NCBI GenBank assembly: GCA_017084465.1
Contig: CP070896.1
Coordinates: 2,531,001-2,595,000, forward strand
Origin: Lacrimispora xylanisolvens
GTDB taxonomy: Bacteria > Bacillota > Clostridia > Lachnospirales > Lachnospiraceae
Reading direction: 5' to 3'
DNA length: 64,000 nt
The translations under genes and the position numbers were made by a program. Below, one piece after another: positions 56,118-64,000 of this stretch; position 1 is the first letter of the stretch, and each line of letters opens with the position of its first letter. The notes under the pieces are model-generated. The model ran no database searches. It was not told the origin of the DNA and saw only the letters and a program-made list of their open reading frames with translations.

Positions 56118-57605
56118 TTATTTAACGGGATAAAAACCAGAAGGCGCTTCACTTAAATTAATCATAATATTCTTTGTCTGGGTATAATGCTCCAGCATTA
56201 CTTTATGAGTTTCACGTCCAACACCGGAAGTCTTATATCCGCCAAAAGGAGCTCCCTCCGGGATTGCATTATAGGTATTCACCCACATACGTCCTGTTTC
56301 CACTGCTCTTGCAACGCGTATTGCGCGGTTTATATCTCTGGTCCATACAGCTCCGCCCAATCCGAATTCACTGTCATTGGCCATGGCAATCACTTCATCT
56401 TCCGTTTTAAATTTAATAATACATGCAACTGGTCCGAAGATTTCTTCTTTAGCCACCCTCATATCATTGGTTACATCTCCAAGAAGAGTGGGACGGAGAA
56501 AGGCACCATTCTCAAGACCGTCATCTGTAAATGCCTCACCACCGCACAGTACCCTGGCACCTTCTTCTTTACCGATCTCAACATACCCTAATATTTTTTG
56601 TAAATGTCCTTTATTGATCTGGCTGCCCATCTGGGTATCTTCTTCCCATGGAAGTCCGACCTTCACTTTGTTAAACCGCTCCACCGCTTCCTTTACAAAA
56701 CGGTCGTAAATATCCTCCTGTACAAATACTCTGGAACCTGCGCAGCATACCTGACCCTGGTTAAATAAGATTCCAAGCTGCACACCATCCATTGCCATCT
56801 CCCAGTCGCAGTCATTAAAGAAAATATTGGCTGACTTACCGCCCAGCTCCAAGGTTGCAGGAATCAGCTTTTCTGCTGCAGCCAGGGCTACATTTCTTCC
56901 CACATCGGTAGATCCTGTGAAAGCCAGTTTTCTGAAACCTGGATGCTCCAGCATATACTGTCCCGATCTGGAACCGCCTCCTGAGATTACATTAAAGACA
57001 CCTGCCGGAATCACATCCTGAATCAGTCTTGCCAGCTCAAATACACTTAAAGGAGTTGTGCTGGAGGTCTTAAATACAGTACAGCAGCCGCTTGCAAGAA
57101 CAGGTGCCAGCTTCCAGGCAGCCATTAAAAACGGGAAGTTCCAGGGAACGATCTGACCGACCACGCCAATGGGTTCTTTTAAAATAAGGCTTAGCATATT
57201 ATCTCCCAATATGCTGGCACTTCCTTCCTCTGCCATAATACATCCGGCAAAATAACGGAAGTGCTGGGCAGCCAGGGGAATATCTACATTTAAAGTCTCC
57301 CTGATTGGTTTTCCATTGTCCAGTGTTTCAACCATAGCCAGATGCTCTTTGTTTGCATCAATGATATCCGCAATTTTATTTAAGATGGCTGCTCTCTGGT
57401 TAACCGGAACATTCTTCCATGTTTCAAAAGCCTTCCATGCAGCTTTTACCGCATCATCCACATCTTCCTTTGTCGCTTCTGCGCACTGTGCCAGTACTCT
57501 GCCGTCTGCCGGACAGGTAACGGTAAATGTTTTTCCATCGGAAGCAGGCTTCCACTCTCCACCTATAAATAATTGATATGTATCCTGAAGTGTAACATCC
57601 TTCAT
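56118..57605 (-). CDS. NAD(P)-dependent aldehyde dehydrogenase
   Basis: This intact 495-aa protein has VPWNFPFLMAAWKLAPVLA, the FTGSTDVG cofactor loop, the catalytic Glu region LELGGKS and the catalytic Cys in NQGQVCCAG. It resembles betaine-aldehyde and general ALDH enzymes. It is a single gene with its own terminator, upstream of the CyuA operon and separated by about 350 bp. It may oxidise an aldehyde from the neighbouring pathway. Confidence 0.93.
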   Translation of the reverse strand: MKDVTLQDTYQLFIGGEWKPASDGKTFTVTCPADGRVLAQCAEATKEDVDDAVKAAWKAFETWKNVPVNQRAAILNKIADIIDANKEHLAMVETLDNGKPIRETLNVDIPLAAQHFRYFAGCIMAEEGSASILGDNMLSLILKEPIGVVGQIVPWNFPFLMAAWKLAPVLASGCCTVFKTSSTTPLSVFELARLIQDVIPAGVFNVISGGGSRSGQYMLEHPGFRKLAFTGSTDVGRNVALAAAEKLIPATLELGGKSANIFFNDCDWEMAMDGVQLGILFNQGQVCCAGSRVFVQEDIYDRFVKEAVERFNKVKVGLPWEEDTQMGSQINKGHLQKILGYVEIGKEEGARVLCGGEAFTDDGLENGAFLRPTLLGDVTNDMRVAKEEIFGPVACIIKFKTEDEVIAMANDSEFGLGGAVWTRDINRAIRVARAVETGRMWVNTYNAIPEGAPFGGYKTSGVGRETHKVMLEHYTQTKNIMINLSEAPSGFYPVK

Positions 57606-58023
57606 ATGCTTTTCCTCGCTTTCATTCTGATATCTTTATTTGGCCTGTTGTTGCCCATACTCATGTATAATCATTATAGGCTTAATTTTATAACTGTCAA
57701 TTTAATTATTTTTTTCACATTTTATTGATATTTATTTATCTTTTAACGATTATTATTTAACAATATATATTAACTTGCTTGTTAAAACTTTTAAATATAT
57801 TATCTGTCTTTTTTATCAAGGTCAACCATATACTGCTATGTGCTTTGAATAAATTTTTTTCTATTAAATTCAATTAAAAGGGAGAAAAATGAATACTTCG
57901 ATATGTTCTTAACGATTATAAGGTTCTGAATTAACAGGAGTTAGAAAACAGATGGTATGTTACGATATATTTTTAACTAATCTAAACTGATTTGATCATG
58001 GTCTGCTTTTAATAACACAAAAA
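57606..58023. other. AT-rich intergenic stretch
   Basis: It holds a micro-frame MNTSICS behind AAAGGGAGAAAA near 57880 and no other gene-like signal. The ALDH promoter probably lies near its left end, but no clear hexamers can be chosen. Confidence 0.5.
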
Positions 58024-58053
58024 AACAGGAAACCTCAAAATTGAAGTTTCCCA
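58024..58053 (-). terminator. Terminator after the tRNA-Phe/tRNA-Gly pair
   Basis: GGGAAACTTC and GAGGTTTCC pair around a short loop on the minus strand and run into a TTTTTTTG tail. Confidence 0.8.
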
Positions 58054-58065
58054 TTTTCAGTAAGA

Positions 58066-58136
58066 AGCGGGTGATGGGAATCGAACCCACGTATCTAGCT
58101 TGGAAGGCTAGTGTTCTACCATTGAACTACACCCGC
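58066..58136 (-). tRNA. tRNA-Gly (anticodon TCC)
   Basis: Acceptor GCGGGTG/CACCCGC, anticodon loop CTTCCAA with a CTAGC/GCTAG stem, and T arm GGTTCGATTCC are clear. CCA is not encoded. Confidence 0.97.
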
Positions 58137-58179
58137 AAGGATTTCAGAAATATATTTCAAATGTGCTTCAAAAGCACAG

Positions 58180-58252
<73 letters not shown>

Positions 58253-58356
58253 TTATTCTCCTGCAACATCAGTAATTTTACAAGATTTTACTCCAATTGT
58301 CAAGACAAGTTTTTAAAATTTTTGGAAAAAAATATAAAATATTAACATCTTATCTA

Positions 58357-58385
58357 TTGACTATATTATAATGTTGTCATATTAT
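58357..58385 (+). promoter_or_regulatory. Promoter of the PadR operon
   Basis: TTGACT (58357-58362) and TATTAT (58380-58385) are 17 bp apart, upstream of the PadR gene. Confidence 0.7.
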
Positions 58386-58398
58386 AAAATTATAATAT
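58379..58398. promoter_or_regulatory. PadR operator palindrome
   Basis: ATATTATAA-AA-TTATAATAT has perfect 9-bp arms and overlaps the -10 box, 16 bp before the ATG. A related AT-rich motif recurs near 60590-60612, upstream of the next operon. Confidence 0.65.
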
Positions 58399-58413
58399 AA
58401 AAGGAGATACATT

Positions 58414-58959
58414 ATGTCCCTAAGCCACAGCATATTAGGTTTTTTATCTTATCAAAGCATGACCGGATACGATCTGGCCAAAGCATTTAGTTCATCTGTC
58501 CGGTTTTTCTGGTATGCGCAGACCAGCCAGATCTACTTGGAGCTTAATAAACTGGAGAAGAAGGAGTTTGTCACCTGCGAAATCATAATCCAAACAGAAA
58601 AGCCCAGCAAGAAATTATATTCTATAACACCAAAAGGAAAAGATGAATTTTTACGCTGGCTGTCCCAGGAGAATGATGAATTATCCAAGGGCAACAAAAA
58701 TGCATTTTTAATGAAAATTTTCTTTTCCGGCTGCAGACCCCCCAAAGAATGCATTGATATGCTTTCTGATTTTATTAACGACTGCAGTCAATATAAAAGT
58801 GAAATGCAGCAAATTCCTGGCAGCATCGGCCAGTATGGTAATCTTGTAGAACCGGAACAAAAATTATACTGGGAACTTTCTGCAGATTTTGGTTACTGCT
58901 ATATTCAGATGTGTATAGACTGGGCTAAACGGTCCATAAAAAAACTGGAGGAACTGTAA
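58414..58959 (+). CDS. PadR-family transcriptional regulator
   Basis: This 181-aa protein has the PadR winged helix over residues 5-85 (LGFLSYQSMTGYDL, then IYLELNKLEKKEFV) and a C-terminal dimer helix (Vir_act_alpha_C type). AAGGAG lies 8 bp before the ATG. Its stop overlaps the next gene's start as TAATG, so the flavodoxin-SCP2 gene is its coupled partner and probable target. The promoter palindrome suggests autorepression. Confidence 0.9.
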   Translation: MSLSHSILGFLSYQSMTGYDLAKAFSSSVRFFWYAQTSQIYLELNKLEKKEFVTCEIIIQTEKPSKKLYSITPKGKDEFLRWLSQENDELSKGNKNAFLMKIFFSGCRPPKECIDMLSDFINDCSQYKSEMQQIPGSIGQYGNLVEPEQKLYWELSADFGYCYIQMCIDWAKRSIKKLEEL

Positions 58960-60585
58960 TGGATGTCCTGATTATCAATGGAAGTCCCAAGGGTGCTAAA
59001 AGCAATTCCCTGAAACTGACAGAAGCATTCCTTCAGGGAATGAAGGAAACATCAACAGTACATTCTGAAACCCTGACAATTTCAAAACTGGACATCAAAC
59101 CATGTATCGGCTGCTTTCACTGTTGGAAGGAGACCCCCTGGAAAATGCTGCATTTCCGATGATATGGCAGTTGTTATAGAAAAAATTCTATCTGCCGATG
59201 TTTTAATATACAGCTTTCCTCTCTATTACTTTGGACTTCCTTCCCAGTTAAAGGCGCTGCTGGACAGACAGCTGCCTATGGTCTTACCTTTTATGAAAAA
59301 AGGCACTCACAGCGGCGCCCATCCCTCCCGGTATGATATGTCTGATAAGCGTTATGTACTGATCTCAACCTGTGGTTTCTATACGGCAGAAGGTAATTAT
59401 GATGCCATTGACGCGCAGTTTTCTCATCACCTGGGTAAAGGCAGCTATGAATCTATATACTGCGGACAGGGAGAACTTTTTAGTGTACCTGAATTAAAAA
59501 ATCGGGCAGAGGAGTATTTAAAGTATGTCCGCGCTGCAGGCAGAGAGTTTGTAGAGGGCAATATAACCAAAGAAACCAGAAATCTGCTTTCTCAGCTTCT
59601 TTTTCCAAGAGATATATTTGAACGTATGGCAGATGCCAGCTGGGGAATTGAGCCACCGGATCAGAACAGAGTACAGGAAAAGTCCCATCCAGCCATTACG
59701 TTTACCAGACAGATGGCCGCACTCTACCGAAAGGATTCCTGGAACGGAAAAGACCTTGTTTTGGAAATGCATTATACCGATGAAGATAAAACGGCCCAGT
59801 TGATCATGGGAAAAGACGGCTGTAAGGTTTTAACTCAGGACTTTCAGCCTTTTACCACCAGAATATCAACTCCTCTTTCTGTATGGATGAGCATTGCAAA
59901 AGGCGAAATTGACGGCCAGACTGCATTAATGAAACATCTCTATCAGGTTGATGGGGATTTTCAGCTGATGCTTCACTGGGATGATTATCTGGGTTCTTCA
60001 TCAAAACCCGATGTTCAACAGCTTGTTCCAGAAAAGAAAAGCAACATGACTTTTATGCTGCTACCATGGTTCCCTCTTTGGTTTATCGGTATTACACAAC
60101 CTGTCTTGGGGGGAATTCTTTCGATTTTGATCAGTACAGCCATACCTATCTTCTTTTTCCGGTATCAGCCCACTGTATTTGAAGTATTTTCAGAATTTAC
60201 GACTGCATTTCTTGGAGTACTTGCCATATCAGGTTTTGCTCCCGTGGTTTTAGTGCCCGTTTCCTATCTCATATTCGGGCTCATGTGGTTTGTAACTGTA
60301 TTTTTAGAAATACCCCTGACCGCATACTATTCCATGAATGAATATGGAGGAAAATCCTCTTTAAAGAATCCTCTTTTTATAAAAACCAACCGGATTTTAA
60401 CAGCTTGCTGGGGGATCCTGTATCTGGCTACTCCTTTGTGGACTTATTTATTTCTTTTTACAGATCATAAAGCACCTTTAAGTATTATAAACACGGCTCT
60501 TCCTTTCCTGCTTGGCTGCTTTACCAAATGGTTCCAGAAATGGTATCCTGCCCATTACGCAGCCAGTAAAAAAGTCAAAAATTAA
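58959..60585 (+). pseudogene. Flavodoxin-fold oxidoreductase / SCP2 / membrane fusion protein, frameshifted
   Basis: The first frame (58959-59162) has the FMN loop LIINGSPKGAKSNS and GCFHCW. The second (59164-60585) begins just after. Removing one C from a five-C run near 59138 gives TPGKCCISDDMAVVIEK, one protein of about 541 aa. The order is: NADPH-FMN-reductase domain (1-200), an SCP2-like lipid-binding domain (about 260-350, LEMHYTDEDKTAQL), and a C-terminal part with four to six membrane helices (about 365-530). The stretch SFPLYYFGLPSQLKALLDR is the flavodoxin-family active-site loop. I know of no tested function for this fusion; a membrane-bound quinone or lipid reductase is a guess. 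Confidence 0.78.
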
Positions 60586-60614
60586 TTGTAATATTAATCA
60601 TATTGTAATATAAT
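60586..60614 (+). promoter_or_regulatory. Promoter of the fluoride-riboswitch operon
   Basis: TTGTAA (60586-60591) and TATAAT (60609-60614) are 17 bp apart, with the riboswitch starting a few bases downstream. Confidence 0.7.
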
Positions 60615-60620
60615 ACGAAA

Positions 60621-60715
60621 GCAGGGAATGAAGTTCTCCCTAAGGCAAAACCTTAAACCGCTTAATAAGCTGATGACTTCTGTGATGAAAACTCACAGAC
60701 GCACCAGCTTTTTTT
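60621..60715 (+). ncRNA. Fluoride riboswitch (crcB motif) with terminator
   Basis: The segment reads GGGAATGAAGTTCTCCC, then AACCGCTTAATAAGCTGATG and ACTTCTG. This matches the fluoride aptamer's GG-N-AUG-N-GUUC-N-CC hairpin and AACCGC...GCTGATG pseudoknot. A following hairpin AGCTGATG...CACCAGCT with CTGTGA/TCACAG inside and a TTTTTTT tail would act as the terminator that fluoride binding prevents. The downstream gene is a cation/proton antiporter; fluoride riboswitches are known to precede such genes as well as crcB and CLC-F. Structure is read by eye only. Confidence 0.85.
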
Positions 60716-60743
60716 ATTCGTCTGTACAGATTGGAGAAAATTT

Positions 60744-61924
60744 ATGTTATTATCACTAGCACTTGTATTTCTTATAGGAATGGCTCTTGGTTCTCTTTTT
60801 GAAAAGCTAAAACTTCCAAGTCTTCTGGGTATGATTTTGACTGGAATGGTACTGGGTCCTTATGCCCTCCAGCTTCTGGATTCCTCTCTCTTAGGCATAT
60901 CCACGGAGCTTCGCCAGGTTGCTCTGATTATTATACTAACCAGAGCAGGTTTGAATCTGGATATCAAAGATTTGAAAAAAGTTGGCCGGCCTGCCGTTTT
61001 AATGTGTTTTTTACCTGCAAGCTGCGAGATTGCAGCAATGATCATTTTAGCCCCTCTGTTTCTTGGTATCACTAGGCTTGAAGCAGCTATAATGGGTACC
61101 GTTGTGGCTGCAGTTTCACCCGCAGTTGTTGTCCCAAGAATGCTAAAGCTGATAGAAACAGGTTACGGAACCAGGAAAAGTATTCCACAGATTATTATGG
61201 CAGGTGCTTCCGTTGATGATGTTTACGTAATTGTATTATTCACCGCCTTTACCGGACTTGCTGGTGGAAAGGCGATCACTCCGTCAGATTTCCTTACCAT
61301 ACCCACCTCAATTGTGTTTGGCCTTATAGGCGGTGCCGCTGCCGGTATGATTCTGTCTTCATTATTTACCCGTATTCACTTAAGAGACAGCGTAAAGGTC
61401 TTACTGATTTTATCCATCTCTTTTCTTCTTGTTGCGGCGGAACATCACTTAAAGGGAAACATCGGATTCTCTGGTCTTCTTGCCGTTATGGCACTGGGTG
61501 CTGTACTCAGGCAGAAAAATACGAGTTATCCAGACGTCTTTCTCTGAAGTTCTCTAAGCTCTGGGTTGCTGCTGAGGTTCTTCTATTTGTTCTGGTTGGA
61601 GCGACCGTAAATATACAATATGCGCTTAAAGCTGGATTACTGGCCGTAATTCTTATCTTCTGCGTGATTATATTTCGGATGGCCGGTGTATTCCTCTGCC
61701 TGATAAAAACACCTTTAAATAAAAAAGAGCGGATTTTTACTGCATTCGCATATATGCCAAAAGCAACTGTACAGGCAGCAATAGGCGGACTCCCTCTGGC
61801 CATGGGACTTTCCTGTGGAGATATTGTTTTAACTGTGGCGGTTTTATCAATTCTGGTCACTGCCCCGCTTGGTGCCTTTCTCATTGACCGGTCTTATAAA
61901 GTTTTGCTTATGAAAAACCAATAG
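60744..61924 (+). pseudogene. Cation/proton antiporter (CPA family), frameshifted
   Basis: Two frames (60744-61547 and about 61530-61924) make one membrane protein of about 394 aa with 10-12 hydrophobic segments. It has GLNLDIKDLKK, the antiporter core SVDDVYVIVLF near 155 and a family-typical YMPKATVQAAIGG in the second part. One base missing near 61530 restores KNTELSRRLSLKFSKLW. Placed behind a fluoride riboswitch, it likely helps fluoride-stressed cells restore ion balance or exports fluoride-linked ions. Confidence 0.85.
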
Positions 61925-61932
61925 ACAATAAA

Positions 61933-61984
61933 TGCTGCATATAAAAACCGGATTTCTTTCCATGTTTTTTATATGCAGCATTTG
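61933..61984. terminator. Bidirectional terminator
   Basis: TGCTGCATATAAAAA and TTTTTTATATGCAGCA pair around about 17 bases, between the antiporter gene and the opposing helical-protein gene. Confidence 0.8.
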
Positions 61985-61994
61985 TTATTACAGA

Positions 61995-62426
61995 CTAAAG
62001 AGAAGACTTCAGTTGTTCGACGTTATTCTCCTCAAATTTTAACAGCCGATTCATCAATTCCACTATTTCTTTCTCAGCTTCTCCCTCATACTGACGGATT
62101 CGCTTGATACAGTCAATAATACCGCGGACACTGCCAAGTATCAGCATTTCGGCCATATGGGAAGCGCTTTTGTCGGTCATGGTCTTCATATCAATGGCTA
62201 AGTAGGTCATGATTTTTTGAATCTGCCCTATTTCTTTTTCCTGGCACCCATTTTTGTTTAACAGTTCCTTTGCCTCTTCATGAATTCCGGCATATTCTTT
62301 CAATTGAGCATGAAGCTGCTTTTTAAAAGCCTCATTATCCGTCATTGGTAAAAGTTGGTGTAATGTTTCCACTCCCATTTGGGAATTCTGATAAATGAAA
62401 TTAAGTAATTCTGCATCAGCACTCAT
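61995..62426 (-). CDS. Helical hypothetical protein (ferritin-like by appearance)
   Basis: This 143-aa protein is strongly helical throughout with no signal peptide. Glu, Lys and His are common, in a pattern recalling four-helix-bundle proteins such as the DUF2383/spore-coat group. The start is ATG 62426, with AGGTGCAGG upstream. It is divergent from the superoxide reductase gene. No metal-ligand set can be picked out with confidence, so I give no function. Confidence 0.65.
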   Translation of the reverse strand: MSADAELLNFIYQNSQMGVETLHQLLPMTDNEAFKKQLHAQLKEYAGIHEEAKELLNKNGCQEKEIGQIQKIMTYLAIDMKTMTDKSASHMAEMLILGSVRGIIDCIKRIRQYEGEAEKEIVELMNRLLKFEENNVEQLKSSL

Positions 62427-62493
62427 ACCTGCACCTCTTTTCTTTTTTATTAGTATGAGGCAAAAAAGAAGAATTTATGACAGGAGGAAAACA

Positions 62494-62887
62494 ATGATAC
62501 AAAAACCGTTATTTTTTACCGATAAGAATCGAAATGTCATACTGGAAGCAATTCTGGGAACACCCAATGCAGCCATACCAGACAGCCTAAAACCCTTTGA
62601 GGTGTTAGAACCTAACACTTCCGATGGAGCTACGGAAAAGCACGCTCCTGTTCTGGAGACAAATGGCCTTCACGTTACCATCTCAGTGGGAAGCGTACTT
62701 CACCCTATGACAGCCGAACACAGCATTACCTGTATTATGCTTGAAACAAACGCTGGATGTATGATGAGAATTCATTTGACTCCCGATTGCCAGCCAATCG
62801 CCCACTTCACCTTGGAAGAAGGAGACTCTCCTAAAGCGGCTTATGCGTTATGTAATCTTCACGGTTTTTTGGAAGACAGAGGCATAG
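62494..62887 (+). CDS. Superoxide reductase (desulfoferrodoxin-like, degenerate N-domain)
   Basis: AGGAGGAAAACA precedes the ATG at 62494. The iron-site residues are in ATEKHAPV, LHPMTAEH and CNLHG (two His from the second, Cys and His from the third), in the order of superoxide reductases. The desulforedoxin N-domain is present as an outline but its Cys ligands are replaced (PLFFTDKNRNVI in place of FYICEHCGNIV). The frame as given runs to 62958, with an unnatural tail. Removing one T after CNLHGF gives FWKTEA and a stop at 62887, the usual length of about 130 aa. Confidence 0.82.
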
Positions 62888-63057
62888 CAGAACCTTCGTT
62901 GACACAGACGGTAGCATGGTTTATAATTTACTATAGACGACAAGATATGCGTATATGAGAAAATAACGTTGCAAACAATAGTTATGGTCTGGGGGGGACT
63001 ATCATATCAATACCGGAAATCGAATATGTTGAACCATTTTTTAAGAGAACTGAAGTC

Positions 63058-63102
63058 AACTCCTCACCTGGATTTTTTATTTGGTGAGGAGTTTTTTATT
63101 TA
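63058..63102 (+). terminator. Rho-independent terminator
   Basis: ACTCCTCACC and GGTGAGGAGT pair perfectly around a T-rich loop and are followed by TTTTTATTT, 170 bp after the superoxide reductase gene. Confidence 0.85.
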
Positions 63103-63143
63103 ATATAGCAAAAGAACCATACAAATGATTAAAGGGAGGACAT

Positions 63144-64000
63144 ATGAGAATATCAAGCTTATCTAACGGAAACCAAATGAAGTACTTAAAAGGAATAACT
63201 TCTTATGAAATCGCCCCAAGAGATGAATCTTTGAGCAAGATAATTTTTGAATCACCATCTGAAAAGGATTCCTACACAAAGGAGGATGCGCTGCTTGACC
63301 AATATATGAAGCAGTACCGGACAGATATAAAGATCAAGGACGGAACCGTTATCGACAACTCCGATTCGCCGCTCCGCCTTATTCTGAGAGATAAAATAAC
63401 TGCTGATGAGCTGAAAAACTACGCCCAACACCTGGCAAAGGCAGAAAAGTCAAAGGATATCGACTGGTTCGGCTTAACAAGCGATTTAGGCGATATGAAA
63501 ATTGGATTTGATAATGCGGATAAACTTAATAACAAGGTAGAATATTTATCTTCCAGATATGTTTATTTAAAAGATTACATACAAAACTCATTTTCCGGAA
63601 CCCAAAAAGAAGAGAATCTGAACCGACTTGAAGATCTCTATCAGAAATCAAAAGAAACCCTTGCAAGTTCATACTCCAATACTGTTGGCAGCTTTTACGA
63701 ATCCATGGGTTCCAGTAATACAAAAGAAAAGATGTATCAAAGCATGCTGTCAGGAATTGAAAAAAAAAGAACTGCAGAATATGAGGACATGTTAAAAGAA
63801 GCTGGTGATTACTCTGATATTGAGAACCGGGATGAAGAATGGCTGAGAACCGATGATTCCTACATGGCAGCCAGACTGCGGGAATATGCCGTATCAAAAA
63901 ACAGCACATTAAAACCTCGGACATTTCTGGTACTGAAAGCAGTACATACTCTCCACGATCTTGCTGTTGCAGGATTATTTGCCTCAGAAAGTTCGAAGCA
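63144..64000 (+). CDS. Hypothetical protein, N-terminal part
   Basis: The frame opens at ATG 63144 (AAGGGAGG 6 bp upstream) and runs to the window edge (285 codons). The protein is charged, rich in Lys, Glu, Ser and Asp, and mostly helical by appearance, with no signal peptide or membrane helix. I do not recognise a family. The last 35 codons change character (KPRTFLVLKAV), so an indel near 63910 is possible. Confidence 0.6.
   Translation, partial: MRISSLSNGNQMKYLKGITSYEIAPRDESLSKIIFESPSEKDSYTKEDALLDQYMKQYRTDIKIKDGTVIDNSDSPLRLILRDKITADELKNYAQHLAKAEKSKDIDWFGLTSDLGDMKIGFDNADKLNNKVEYLSSRYVYLKDYIQNSFSGTQKEENLNRLEDLYQKSKETLASSYSNTVGSFYESMGSSNTKEKMYQSMLSGIEKKRTAEYEDMLKEAGDYSDIENRDEEWLRTDDSYMAARLREYAVSKNSTLKPRTFLVLKAVHTLHDLAVAGLFASESSK

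Noticed and set aside
57880..57915. Micro-ORF MNTSICS behind a ribosome-site-like AAAGGGAG
   Set aside because: Seven codons behind a weak site in AT-rich sequence occur easily by chance, and no downstream gene would use it as a leader peptide.

Overview
The window reads as a low-to-moderate GC Firmicute chromosome, most likely a clostridium of the Lachnospiraceae. Supporting signs are AGGAGG-type ribosome sites, BMP-type and Liv-type ABC importers, YesM/YesN two-component control, a fluoride riboswitch, cell-wall-binding repeats and anaerobe enzymes such as CyuA and superoxide reductase. No rRNA or CRISPR array is present. Three tRNAs are: Gly-GCC, Gly-TCC and Phe-GAA.

Layout. 1-4772: contractile phage-tail genes (tape measure, frameshift-linked assembly chaperone, tube, sheath) next to a phage-type regulator and a divergent XRE repressor with repeated operators. 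No head, portal or terminase gene lies between regulator and sheath, so this may be a tailocin or a deleted prophage. 4871-8178: a BlaI/BlaR-like operon whose membrane protease carries cell-wall-binding repeats and whose target is a secreted repeat protein. 8193-9822: an IS1202-like element with a 28-bp direct repeat at its ends. 9804-20008: a sugar locus with GH31 and GH3 glycosidases, an ABC importer and a divergent YesM/YesN system, plausibly for xyloglucan-type oligosaccharides. 19942-23914: single genes (HXXEE, GyrI-like, BtrH-like, isochorismatase-like, an orphan binding protein). 24327-30753: tRNA-Gly, then a TetR-controlled BMP-family ABC importer. 31005-33944: GntR, SDR, YhcH and M28 peptidase. 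33986-38469: a catabolic operon (cyclase, PanE-like, DapA-like, zinc dehydrogenase) facing its GntR regulator across an operator. 38483-45577: a second GntR operon with an ion transporter, hydantoinase/oxoprolinase, HExxH protein, YiaK-like reductase and YhcH. 45838-55770: a ten-gene operon with CyuA-like protein, Liv ABC importer, DhaK/DhaL, ATC-hydrolase-like protein and a PAS/Fis regulator. 56118-57605: aldehyde dehydrogenase. 58066-58252: two tRNAs. 58414-60585: PadR and a flavodoxin-SCP2-membrane fusion. 60586-61924: fluoride riboswitch and cation/proton antiporter. 61995-64000: a helical protein, a superoxide reductase and an unrecognised partial gene.

About 35 apparent one- or two-base indels break some 25 otherwise conserved genes, mostly at short homopolymers. 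In most of them a one-base change restores a conserved motif, for example the phosphorylated His of the YesM kinase. I read this mainly as base-calling error, so frameshifted genes are annotated across their full span with the proposed break noted. Several regulators sit beside clear operators and sigma-A-type promoters, so much of the window consists of self-contained, locally regulated import and catabolism units.
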